NCBI GenBank assembly: GCA_001557035.1
Contig: LSKJ01000039.1
Location: 1-6,810, forward strand
Direction of reading: 5' to 3'
DNA from: Rhodospirillaceae bacterium CCH5-H10
GTDB lineage: Bacteria > Pseudomonadota > Alphaproteobacteria > Reyranellales > Reyranellaceae
Length of the DNA: 6,810 nucleotides
This document shows, piece after piece, positions 1 through 6,460 of the stretch (position 1 is the stretch's first letter; every line of letters starts with the position of its first letter). The notes under the pieces were generated by a model that saw only the letters and a list, made by a program, of their open reading frames with translations, was not told where the DNA came from and ran no database searches. The translations under genes and the position numbers were made by a program.

Positions 1-9
1 GACCCCATC

Positions 10-49
10 GCCCCGTATGACGGGGCACTTCCCCCTCTGAAGGGGGAAG
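10..49. terminator. Two adjacent perfect hairpins downstream of ppx (possible terminator)
   Basis: Two perfect inverted repeats lie one base apart. The first is at 10-26, a 7-bp stem (GCCCCGT/ACGGGGC) with an ATG loop. The second is at 28-49, a 9-bp stem (CTTCCCCCT/AGGGGGAAG) with a CTGA loop. They begin about 45 bases past the ppx stop codon. Read on the minus strand there is no T-run after them. Read on the plus strand the second stem is followed by a mildly T-rich stretch (ATTGTTCTCGTTT). They could end ppx transcription, end a plus-strand gene lying left of the window, or belong to a dispersed palindromic repeat. The structure is certain from sequence; the terminator role is inferred. Confidence 0.5.
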
Positions 50-93
50 AAATTGTTCTCGTTTCCAGTGGTTCAATCTAGGTCGGAGAGACT

Positions 94-1599
94 CTAAGCC
101 GAAACGATCATCGGCTTGAGGTCGAAGGCCTGCGCCGCGGTCTCGAGGCGCCGCGCCGTGACGTCGCCCAGGCTTCTCTTGAGAGCCGTCGGCACCAGCA
201 GCCGCAACTCGCGATCGGTGCGGCGCAGCTGGAGCTGCGGCAGCAGGCCGGGCGCTCCGCCGCTCAGATTGTAGGCGAGCCGCAGGCAGGCTCCGAGGCG
301 TCTGGCGTAGCTGCGCGCCCTGCTGTCGGTCAGGCGCAGCGCCGTGTCGATCATCGCCGCCTTGAGGTCGCTCTTGTAGCGATAGGTGAGCGCCATCGCC
401 AGGATCGCCCGCTCGCGGTGGCTCATGCCCGGGGCCGGCAGGTGCAGCACGCGGAAGTAGGCCTGGTCGGCGCGATAGTCCGGATGATCGTCCCAGGAGA
501 TGTCGCTCAGGTGACAGGCGGCGGTCCGCAGCACGCGGTCGCCTTCGGTTTCATCCACGAAGGCCGGGGTCAGCCAGTCGAAGATCTCCTGCGGCGAGAG
601 ATCGAACCGGCGCCAGCCGACACCCTGCTCCTCGGCGAAGGCGATCAGCGGATGGGACATCCGCTCCGCTTCGCTGAGACGCGAATAGTAGAAGCCCTCG
701 CGCAGGCCGAACGCCGAGAAGACGACGCTCCGGGGCTTCAGCGCGACCAGCAGCTTGTCGAGCGCCAGACAGGCGAGCGGCAGCGTGTCGACGCGGCGGC
801 GCGACACGCCCGGCATCTTCTCCAGCGACTTGGCGCTCTGCACGGCGATCAGCCGGGCAACCGCCCGCGCTTCATCCGCCGAGATCTCGTACTGGTGGAT
901 GATGTGCAGCGGATAGCCCGCCTGCTCCATGTGAAGCCGCGCGAAGGATCGCCAGGCGCCGCCCACGGCGTAGAAGACCTTGCCCTGCTCCTCGCGCAGC
1001 CAGCGCACGCTGTCGATCGAATCGGCGACGATCTTGCGCGGATCGCCCTTGCCCGACGACATGAGGCGCAGCGGGCCGACGGGCAGCGTGCTCGACGCGC
1101 CGAGCTGCCCGTTGGACATGGACACGAGTTCGAGGCTGCCGCCGCCCAGGTCGCCCATGACCCCGTCGGCATCGGGAATCCCGCAGATCACGCCGTAGCC
1201 CGAATAGCGGGCCTCGTCCTGTCCGCTCACGGTATGCGCGACGATCCCGGGCCGGCTGGCGAGCTGGCGCATGAAGTCCGCGCCATCGGCGGCGTCGCGC
1301 ACCGCGGCCGTCGCCAGCAGGTCGAGCGACGTCACCTTCATGTTGTGGGCGAGCGTGACGAAGCGGTCGATGTTCGCCAGCGCCATCTCCACCCCTTCGG
1401 GGTTGAGGCGGCCGGTGGCGTCTAGGCCGCGTGCCAGGCCGCACAGGACCTTCTCGTTGAAGACCGGCAGCGGCGCGCGGCTTGCACGCTCGTAGACGAC
1501 CAGACGGATCGAATTCGAGCCGACGTCGATGATGCCGACGCGGCCCTTTTCGTGGGGGCTGTGCGCGGCAGAGGCGCCTGCGATCGGGTGGCCGTCCAT
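94..1599 (-). CDS. ppx: Ppx/GppA family phosphatase (exopolyphosphatase type)
   Basis: This 501-residue protein of the ASKHA (actin/Hsp70-like) fold probably removes terminal phosphates from inorganic polyphosphate in the cytoplasm; the family also includes pppGpp phosphatases (GppA). The N-terminal phosphate loop is at residues 22-37 (GIIDVGSNSIRLVVYE, with D25 and the GSNS turn). The likely catalytic Glu is E129 in SGQDEARYSGYG. The glycine-rich DLGGGSLEL loop is at 150-158, and GLREGFYY at 298-305 closes the Ppx-GppA core. The C-terminal third (about 320-500) resembles the HD-like domain of long family members, with a His/Asp-rich stretch near 363-373. About 20 residues precede the first beta strand, so a later start cannot be excluded; only a weak purine-rich stretch (GACGGGG) precedes the chosen ATG. 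It lies 86 bases after ppk and is probably cotranscribed with it. Exopolyphosphatase is favoured over GppA because of the ppk neighbour, but sequence alone does not settle the substrate. Confidence 0.93.
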   Translation of the reverse strand: MDGHPIAGASAAHSPHEKGRVGIIDVGSNSIRLVVYERASRAPLPVFNEKVLCGLARGLDATGRLNPEGVEMALANIDRFVTLAHNMKVTSLDLLATAAVRDAADGADFMRQLASRPGIVAHTVSGQDEARYSGYGVICGIPDADGVMGDLGGGSLELVSMSNGQLGASSTLPVGPLRLMSSGKGDPRKIVADSIDSVRWLREEQGKVFYAVGGAWRSFARLHMEQAGYPLHIIHQYEISADEARAVARLIAVQSAKSLEKMPGVSRRRVDTLPLACLALDKLLVALKPRSVVFSAFGLREGFYYSRLSEAERMSHPLIAFAEEQGVGWRRFDLSPQEIFDWLTPAFVDETEGDRVLRTAACHLSDISWDDHPDYRADQAYFRVLHLPAPGMSHRERAILAMALTYRYKSDLKAAMIDTALRLTDSRARSYARRLGACLRLAYNLSGGAPGLLPQLQLRRTDRELRLLVPTALKRSLGDVTARRLETAAQAFDLKPMIVSA

Positions 1600-1685
1600 G
1601 CGCGCCCCGTCTAGCCGAAACCGCGAGGGATTACAGCGCCGAAATGGGCGCGACCCGACGCCGCTGGCCTTGGCGCGAATTCACG

Positions 1686-3845
1686 TCAGGAGCTCAGCAC
1701 CAGTCGCGGCACCGCGCCGCTCAGCTTCAGCGCGCTGCCGCGGCCGGAGAGCGACGGGTTCGTCATGAAGTAGTGATGGGCGATGAACGGCTCCTTGCCG
1801 GTCTGCGGCCGGTGATAGTTACCGTCCGGTGACATCAGCCAGCTTTGACCGTCGTCCTTGAGGTTGGCGACCATGATCTGGTCGAGGACCTGCTCGTGGA
1901 CCGTCTGGTTCTCCACCGGGCAGAGGAGTTCGACGCGACGGTCCAGATTACGCGGCATCCAGTCGGCCGAGGACAGGAAGACCTTGGCCTGGAGCGACGG
2001 CAGCGGCTTGCCGTTGCCGAAGCAGATGATGCGCGCATGCTCCAGGAAGCGCCCGACCATGCTCTTGACGCGGATATGCTCGCTGAGCCCGGGCACGCCC
2101 GGCCTCAGGCAGCAGATGCCGCGAATGACGAGGTCGATCTGCACGCCGGCGCAGGAGGCTGCGTAGAGACGGTCGATCAACGCGCCATCGACCAGCGAGT
2201 TGAGCTTGGCCCAGATCGCGGCCGGCTTTCCCGCGCGGGCATTGGCGATCTCGGCATCGATCAGTTCGTAAAGGGTCGGCCGCAGCGTCACCGGCGCGAA
2301 GGCGATCTTCTCCATCTGCTCGGGGCGCGCATAGCCGGTCATGTAGTTGAACAGGCGCGCCGCGTCCCGGCACATCGCCGGATCGCAGGTGAAGAACGAC
2401 AGGTCGGTGTAGATGCGCGCGGTGATCGGGTGATAGTTGCCGGTGCCGAAATGGACGTAGGTGCGGATCGAATTCGCCTCGCGTCGCACCACCATCGAAA
2501 CCTTGGCGTGCGTCTTCAGGTCGATGAATCCATAGACCACCTGCACGCCCGCGCGTTCGAGGTCGCGTGCCCAGCGGATGTTGGCTTCCTCGTCGAAGCG
2601 CGCCTTCAGTTCGACCAGCGCCGAAACGGTCTTCCCCGCCTCCGCCGCCGCGATCAGTTCCTTCACGATCGGGGAGTCCGCGCTCGTGCGATAGAGCGTC
2701 TGCTTGATCGCCACGACCGCCGGATCGCGCGCCGCCTGGCGCAGGAACTGCACCACGACGTCGAAGCTCTCGTAGGGATGATGGACGACGATGTCCTTGG
2801 CGCGGATGGCGGCGAAGCAATCGCCGCCGAAGTCGCGGATGCGCTCGGGGAAGCGCGCATTGTAGGGCTCGAACTTGAGGTCGGCCCGGTCGTCGATGAT
2901 CACGGCCTTCACGTCGACGATGTTCAGCATGCGGTCGAGATGGAAGACGTGCACGCTCTGGGTCTGCGCCGGCACTTCGAGCTGGTCGAACAGGAAGTCG
3001 CGCAGCTCGGCCGGCATGGCGCTGTTGACCGAGATCGAGATCAGGTCGCCGCGACGGCGGCGCTTCAGCGCGCTCTCGTAGAGCAGGACGAGATCCTCGG
3101 CCTCCTCGTTGATCTCGACGTCGCTGTCCCGGATCAGGCGGAAGAAGGCGCGCTCGATCACCTCGTAGCCCGGGAACAGGCGCGGCAGGTAGATGTCGAT
3201 CAGGTCTTCCAGCGGCAGGAAGCGGATGTCGCTGCCCGGCAGGCGCACGAAGCGGTCGACCTGCGGCGGCAGCGGCAGCAGCGCCATCAGGGGACGCCGG
3301 TCGTCGCGCCGCTGCAGCTTCAGAATGGCCGAGAAGCCGCCATTGGGAATGAACGGAAACGGATGCGCCGGATCGATCGCGAGCGGCGTCAGGATCGGGA
3401 ACACCTGGTCGATGAAGTAGGCATCGAGCCAGGTCCGCTCCGCCTCGGTGAGTTCGCCCGAATCGAGCACCGCGATGCCCGCCTCGCGCAGGTCGTCCTG
3501 CAGGGCGGCCCAGACATCCTGCTGTTGCGCCATCAGGGCCGAGGCGCGGTCCCGGATCGCCGCCAGCTGCTCGGCCGGCGTCAGCCCGTCGTCGCTCAAC
3601 AGGGTCGAACGGGTCTGCAGCATGTCGACCAGTCCGGCCACGCGAACCATGTAGAATTCGTCGAGATTGGCTGCCGAGATCGACAGGAACCGCACGCGCT
3701 CCAGCAGCGGGTGGCGCTTGTTGGTCGCCTCCTCCAGAACCCGCGTGTTGAACGCCAGCCAAGACAGCTCGCGATTGATGAAGCGCCGGGGACTGTCGGA
3801 TGTTATTTCCAGCAAAGCCGGATCGGCGGAGTTGAGCGCGTCCAT
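1686..3845 (-). CDS. ppk1: Polyphosphate kinase 1
   Basis: Ppk1 reversibly transfers the gamma phosphate of ATP onto a growing inorganic polyphosphate chain through a phosphohistidine intermediate. The 719-residue length is normal (E. coli 688). The N-domain signature [12 protein letters not shown] is at residues 22-33. Active-site residues keep the E. coli spacing exactly: the autophosphorylated His is H446 (LKTHAK, E. coli H435), H465 (VHFGTGNYH) matches H454, H603 (LEHARI) matches H592, and the magnesium/phosphate arginines are R386 (KQTLYR) and R416 ([11 protein letters not shown]) for R375 and R405. Both phospholipase D-like C-terminal domains are complete, so the enzyme should be active. 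The start ATG is preceded by AGGGG five bases upstream, part of a small CCCC/GGGG stem. It is divergent from the sixA-like gene and upstream of ppx. In many alphaproteobacteria ppk directly follows hda; here three genes separate them. Confidence 0.97.
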   Translation of the reverse strand: MDALNSADPALLEITSDSPRRFINRELSWLAFNTRVLEEATNKRHPLLERVRFLSISAANLDEFYMVRVAGLVDMLQTRSTLLSDDGLTPAEQLAAIRDRASALMAQQQDVWAALQDDLREAGIAVLDSGELTEAERTWLDAYFIDQVFPILTPLAIDPAHPFPFIPNGGFSAILKLQRRDDRRPLMALLPLPPQVDRFVRLPGSDIRFLPLEDLIDIYLPRLFPGYEVIERAFFRLIRDSDVEINEEAEDLVLLYESALKRRRRGDLISISVNSAMPAELRDFLFDQLEVPAQTQSVHVFHLDRMLNIVDVKAVIIDDRADLKFEPYNARFPERIRDFGGDCFAAIRAKDIVVHHPYESFDVVVQFLRQAARDPAVVAIKQTLYRTSADSPIVKELIAAAEAGKTVSALVELKARFDEEANIRWARDLERAGVQVVYGFIDLKTHAKVSMVVRREANSIRTYVHFGTGNYHPITARIYTDLSFFTCDPAMCRDAARLFNYMTGYARPEQMEKIAFAPVTLRPTLYELIDAEIANARAGKPAAIWAKLNSLVDGALIDRLYAASCAGVQIDLVIRGICCLRPGVPGLSEHIRVKSMVGRFLEHARIICFGNGKPLPSLQAKVFLSSADWMPRNLDRRVELLCPVENQTVHEQVLDQIMVANLKDDGQSWLMSPDGNYHRPQTGKEPFIAHHYFMTNPSLSGRGSALKLSGAVPRLVLSS

Positions 3846-3956
3846 GTGGACCCCTGCGGGGCACTCTCCCTGAAATTATGCACAGGAACGGTAGCGGCTC
3901 TACATGCCGGTGTCATGGCAATTAACTAAGCCATTGTTTCAAATGGATTTAACGAC
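3846..3956. promoter_or_regulatory. Divergent intergenic region between ppk1 and sixA, candidate promoters
   Basis: This 111-base gap is clearly richer in A and T than the flanking genes, especially at 3911-3956, and must hold the start signals for two divergent genes. For ppk (minus strand) the best -10-like hexamer is CATAAT at 3875-3880, with only a weak -35 (GTAGAG, 3898-3903). An alternative is ATGACA (3911-3916, one mismatch to TTGACA) with a poor TACCGT -10 at 3888-3893, 17 bases apart. For the plus-strand gene no convincing -35/-10 pair was found. Read on the plus strand, 3911-3916 is TGTCAT, like half of a Pho box, but no second half follows at the expected distance. That this is a promoter region follows from layout; the exact elements are tentative. 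Confidence 0.45.
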
Positions 3957-4490
3957 GTGACCATGCGCAAGACCATTCTCCTCCTGCGGCATGCAAAATC
4001 GGCCTGGGACAGCCCGCGCCTGACCGATCACGACCGGCCGCTCAACCGCCGCGGTGAACAGGCCGCCCAGACGATGGCGCACCACATGGCCCGCCATGTC
4101 CCGCGGCCCGACCTGATTCTGTGTTCCACGGCCATGCGCACGCGGCAGACACTGGCGCCGCTGGTCACCGTCCTGGGCAATCCCACGCCGCCCATCTCGC
4201 TGGAGAAGGGGCTCTACCTGGCGTCGGAAGAAGAGCTGCTGGAGCGGCTGCAGGCCCTGTCGGAGGAAGTCGGTACGGTCCTGCTGATCGGCCACAATGA
4301 CGGCATCGGGCAGCTCGCGGCCGCCCTCCCCGCGCAGGGGCCGGAAGAGGCGCTGGCCCGGCTGCGGGACAAGTACCCGACCGGCGCGCTCGCCATGCTC
4401 CGCCCCGCGCCCGGTCCCTGGAGCGATCTCGCTCCAGGCGTCTGCGAGCTCCTGGCTTTCGTTCGCCCGCGCGACGTCGACTCGCGCTGA
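3957..4490 (+). CDS. SixA-type histidine phosphatase family protein
   Basis: This small cytoplasmic member of the histidine phosphatase (phosphoglycerate mutase-like) superfamily has 177 residues, or 175 from the second start. The RHG-type motif LLLRHAKSAW opens the protein, with catalytic His at residue 12. CSTAMRTRQT at 56-65 supplies the phosphate-binding arginines, and LLIGHNDGI at 109-117 carries the second active-site His (H113). The RHAKS start and short length match SixA, which removes phosphate from phosphohistidine in proteins (ArcB and phosphotransferase carriers in E. coli). The GTG at 3957 is two codons before an ATG at 3963. Neither has a good Shine-Dalgarno; a GGA nine bases before the GTG slightly favours it, while SixA homologues usually begin like the ATG form. 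It is the only plus-strand gene, divergent from ppk and convergent with the SDR-like gene. The true substrate is unknown; a small-molecule phosphatase is also possible. Confidence 0.9.
   Translation: MTMRKTILLLRHAKSAWDSPRLTDHDRPLNRRGEQAAQTMAHHMARHVPRPDLILCSTAMRTRQTLAPLVTVLGNPTPPISLEKGLYLASEEELLERLQALSEEVGTVLLIGHNDGIGQLAAALPAQGPEEALARLRDKYPTGALAMLRPAPGPWSDLAPGVCELLAFVRPRDVDSR
4417..4438. repeat. Perfect 9-bp hairpin in the 3' coding end of the sixA-like gene
   Basis: CCTGGAGCG (4417-4425) and CGCTCCAGG (4430-4438) are exact reverse complements separated by the four-base loop ATCT. The stem lies about 50 bases before the plus-strand stop codon and, read on the minus strand, 57 bases past the stop of the convergent SDR-like gene. 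With only 4 bases between the two stop codons there is no room for an intergenic terminator, so this stem may help end or protect one or both transcripts. There is no T-run on either side, so it is not a classical intrinsic terminator. Confidence 0.45.
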
Positions 4491-4494
4491 CGCC

Positions 4495-5274
4495 TCAGTA
4501 CGTGCCCGGGTACTGGCCGCCGTCCATCAGGATGTTCTGGCCGGTCATGTAACCGGCATGAACGCTGCACAGGAACGCGCACATCATGCCGAACTCCTCG
4601 GCCGTGCCGAAGCGCCCGGCCGGATGCGCCTTGGCGCTCGCCGCGTACTCGTCCTCGAAGCTGCGGCCGGCCTTGGCCGCGCGCGCCTTGGTCGTGCCCC
4701 GCAGGCGGTCGGTGTCGAACGGGCCCGGCAGCAGGCCGTTGATCGTGACGCCGTGGCGGATCGTTGTGCGCGCGACGCCGGCCACGAAGCCGGTCAGGCC
4801 CGAGCGCGCCCCGTTGCTGAGACCCAGGATGTCGATCGGCGCCTTCACCGAGCTCGAGGTGATGTTCACGATGCGCCCGAAGCCGCGCTTCATCATGCCG
4901 TCGACGCTCGCCTTGATGAACTCGATCGGCGTCAGCATGTTGGCGTCGAGCGCCTTGATCCAGTCCTCGCGGTTCCAGTCGCGGAAGTTGCCCGGCGGCG
5001 GGCCGCCCGCATTGTTCACGATGATGTCGGGCTCGGGACAGGCGGCCAGCACCTGCTTGCGGCCGGCCTCGGTGGTGACGTCGACGGCCACCGCCGTGAC
5101 CTTCACGCCGTACTTCTTGCGGATCGCTTCCGCCGTCGCCTCCAGTTCCGACTGGGTGCGGGCGTTGATCACGAGATCGACGCCCTCGCCGGCCAGCGCT
5201 TCGGCGCAGCCTCGGCCCAGTCCCTTGCTCGCCGCGCAGACGATGGCCTTACGGCCCTTGATGCCCATATCCAT
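4495..5274 (-). CDS. Atypical short-chain dehydrogenase/reductase-like protein (BKR-like, catalytic YxxxK lost)
   Basis: The 259-residue Rossmann-fold protein has the overall layout of FabG-like reductases: an N-terminal nucleotide-binding segment, VNNAG at 86-90, ITSSS at 138-142, GVTINGLLPGPFDTD at 175-189 and a C-terminal GQNILMDGGQ stretch at 245-254. Two hallmarks are altered. The TGxxxGxG cofactor motif reads CAASKGLG (13-20). Aligned to E. coli FabG, the catalytic Tyr and Lys positions are S153 and R157, within GLSNGARSGL. The SNxAR pattern fits the known BKR-like SDR subgroup with an imperfect tetrad, so this looks like a family trait rather than a recent mutation. Enzyme activity and substrate cannot be predicted. 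The start at 5274 is supported by AAGGA seven bases upstream; a second ATG two codons later is possible. It follows the DUF2147 gene by 15 bases, probably in one operon, and converges on sixA with 4 bases between. Confidence 0.92.
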   Translation of the reverse strand: MDMGIKGRKAIVCAASKGLGRGCAEALAGEGVDLVINARTQSELEATAEAIRKKYGVKVTAVAVDVTTEAGRKQVLAACPEPDIIVNNAGGPPPGNFRDWNREDWIKALDANMLTPIEFIKASVDGMMKRGFGRIVNITSSSVKAPIDILGLSNGARSGLTGFVAGVARTTIRHGVTINGLLPGPFDTDRLRGTTKARAAKAGRSFEDEYAASAKAHPAGRFGTAEEFGMMCAFLCSVHAGYMTGQNILMDGGQYPGTY

Positions 5275-5281
5275 TTGCGTT

Positions 5282-5286
5282 TCCTT
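5282..5286 (-). promoter_or_regulatory. Shine-Dalgarno of the SDR-like gene
   Basis: On the minus strand AAGGA sits seven bases before the ATG at 5274, in the 15-base gap after the DUF2147 stop codon. It favours the ATG at 5274 over the one two codons downstream and shows the gene is translated independently within the same transcript. Confidence 0.7.
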
Positions 5287-5289
5287 TTT

Positions 5290-5751
5290 CTAATTCACGC
5301 GTGTCCAGAGTTGCGTCTTGCCGAACATCGGCGTGCCGACGAAACCGCGCAACCGCAGCTTCCCGTCGGGCTGCAGGCTGATGTTCGCGCTGTAGGTCTT
5401 GCCGTCCTCGCCGTTGTAGATCTTGCCGTCCTCGAAGGTGTTGGGGTCGTTGGTCTTCTTGAAGCCCCAGATCAGCGGCATGCCGATCACCTTGCGCGTG
5501 CGCAGCGAGGCGTTCTCGTTGCGATAGTCGGTGGCGGCATCGGGCGCGACGGGGGCGCCGTCCGGTCCCTTGGGATTGATGAGGTTCGATACGAAGCCGC
5601 AGATCGGGCCGCTGGCAGCATCGGGACAGGGGGCAATCCTGATCTGCGCCACGCCCGACTCCGAAAGCCACGTCCCCATCACCGTTCCCTGCTGCGCCGA
5701 GGCCGCCGAGGCCACGAGGGTGAGCGCAAGGGCTGCCAGGATCGTCTTCAT
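5290..5751 (-). CDS. Secreted DUF2147 family protein
   Basis: This small exported protein of unknown function has 153 residues. The N-terminus MKTILAALALTLVASAASA is a textbook signal peptide (Lys, hydrophobic core, ASA cleavage site before Q20), so the mature protein of about 134 residues should be periplasmic or released. The mature part has DUF2147 (PF09917) features: GTWLSESG near the start, a cysteine pair C42/C51 in APCPDAASGPICG likely to form a disulfide, GMPLIWGFKK at 90-99, the DGKIYNGEDGKTYSANI block at 108-124, KLRLRGFVG at 131-139, and the terminal QLWTRV. The family is predicted to be beta-rich; its ligand is not known to me. A longer form from the ATG at 5784 would add 11 charged residues before the signal and overlap hda by 20 bases. 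The start at 5751 is preferred because of the signal peptide and the Shine-Dalgarno sequence. It lies 13 bases after hda and 15 before the SDR-like gene. Confidence 0.9.
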   Translation of the reverse strand: MKTILAALALTLVASAASAQQGTVMGTWLSESGVAQIRIAPCPDAASGPICGFVSNLINPKGPDGAPVAPDAATDYRNENASLRTRKVIGMPLIWGFKKTNDPNTFEDGKIYNGEDGKTYSANISLQPDGKLRLRGFVGTPMFGKTQLWTRVN

Positions 5752-5757
5752 TGTCTT

Positions 5758-5764
5758 CTCCCCT
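5758..5764 (-). promoter_or_regulatory. Shine-Dalgarno of the DUF2147 gene
   Basis: On the minus strand AGGGGAG lies directly after the hda stop codon and six bases before the ATG at 5751. It supports that start, which also begins the signal peptide, over the upstream in-frame ATG at 5784. Confidence 0.7.
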
Positions 5765-6460
5765 TCACGATGTGCCCGCGACATCCGCCAGCACGTCCGC
5801 CGCCAGCCGCCGGTCGATCTCGCGCCGCTCCGTCAGTGCCCGCCGGTCGAGCGCGGCGACGACGTGGCGCGCCGCTTCGGCCGAACGCTCCATGTGCGAG
5901 ACGAGATACTGCACGACGCCGGCGCCCGCGTGCAATTGGCGGTCCGCGAGCTGCTTCAGGATGATCGAGCCCAGAAGTTCGTCGTCGGGTGGCGAGACCG
6001 AGACGGACGGTGCCGCGCGCAGCCGGGAAGCGAGATCCGGCAGGGCGATCGACCAGCGCGCCGGCGGCTCCGGCGAGATGAGCAGCAGGAAGCCGCCGCG
6101 CTCGCGCATGAGATTGTAGAGATGGAAGAGCCCGCGCTCGGGCGCTCGCTCGGCATGTTCGATGACGATCGCCGGCGAGGCGGCCGCCAGGTCCGTGAGG
6201 TCGGCCACGCTCTTCCCGTCGAGGTCGCTTCCATCCATCACGACCGCCTCGCTGCGCGCCGCCCAGATGCGCCCCAGATGGGTCTTTCCGCATCCGGACG
6301 GGCCGTTCAGCGACAGAGCGGGCGCCGGCCAGTCCGGCCAGCGCTCGATCCAGGCCAGCGCCTCGCGGTTGCCCTCGGCCATGACGAAGTCTTCCCGCGC
6401 ATAGGTCGGCGGGGGCAGCGCGAGGTCCAGGATGAGCTGGTTGGCCAAGGGCCGCCTCAC
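5765..6460 (-). CDS. hdaA: Hda-type DnaA regulatory AAA+ protein
   Basis: Hda is a DnaA-like AAA+ protein that, bound to the DNA polymerase sliding clamp, stimulates ATP hydrolysis by DnaA and so limits replication initiation. The 231-residue length fits a DnaA AAA+ module without the DNA-binding domain IV. At the N-terminus QLILDL (8-13) is a clamp-binding-type motif. Walker A is GPSGCGKT (53-60). The Walker B region AIVIEHAER (97-105) is degenerate, with E-H where DnaA has D-D. PDLASRL (141-147) carries the likely arginine finger R146, matching the E. coli Hda DLASRL motif, and the sensor 2 region is around R192 (ERSAEAARHVVAALDRR). The GTG start overlaps the stop of the upstream membrane protein (GTGA), implying translational coupling, and there is no clear Shine-Dalgarno of its own. 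The upstream AI-2E gene is a common neighbour of hda in alphaproteobacteria. A DnaA-family protein of other function is the main alternative. Confidence 0.92.
   Translation of the reverse strand: MRRPLANQLILDLALPPPTYAREDFVMAEGNREALAWIERWPDWPAPALSLNGPSGCGKTHLGRIWAARSEAVVMDGSDLDGKSVADLTDLAAASPAIVIEHAERAPERGLFHLYNLMRERGGFLLLISPEPPARWSIALPDLASRLRAAPSVSVSPPDDELLGSIILKQLADRQLHAGAGVVQYLVSHMERSAEAARHVVAALDRRALTERREIDRRLAADVLADVAGTS

Noticed and set aside
418..1425. A 335-codon plus-strand open frame antisense to ppx
   Set aside because: Low-complexity Arg/His/Ala-rich translation with no domain, lying over a gene with clear Ppx/GppA motifs; a by-product of high GC.
1636..1651. Small inverted repeat GCGCC/GGCGC in the ppk-ppx gap
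   Set aside because: A 5-bp stem with a 6-base loop is common by chance in such GC-rich DNA and has no T-run after it; the 86-base gap otherwise shows no structure I can support.
3851..3861. CCCC-TGC-GGGG stem overlapping the ppk1 Shine-Dalgarno, considered as a translation switch
   Set aside because: Only 4 bp with a 3-base loop and no larger conserved fold; not enough to call a riboswitch or RNA thermometer.
3911..3916. TGTCAT resembling half of a Pho box upstream of ppk and sixA
   Set aside because: A Pho box needs a second similar half-site about 11 bases away; the following bases (attaact) do not match. One hexamer is expected by chance.
1845..3929. A 694-codon open frame on the plus strand, antisense to ppk1
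   Set aside because: Its translation is rich in Arg, Asp, His and Val without recognisable domains, as expected for the complement of a GC-rich gene. The minus strand encodes an unmistakable Ppk1 over the same bases.
4297..5964. A 555-codon plus-strand open frame running through the sixA 3' end and antisense to the SDR-like and DUF2147 genes
   Set aside because: It crosses several real genes on the other strand and has no recognisable protein features or ribosome binding site.
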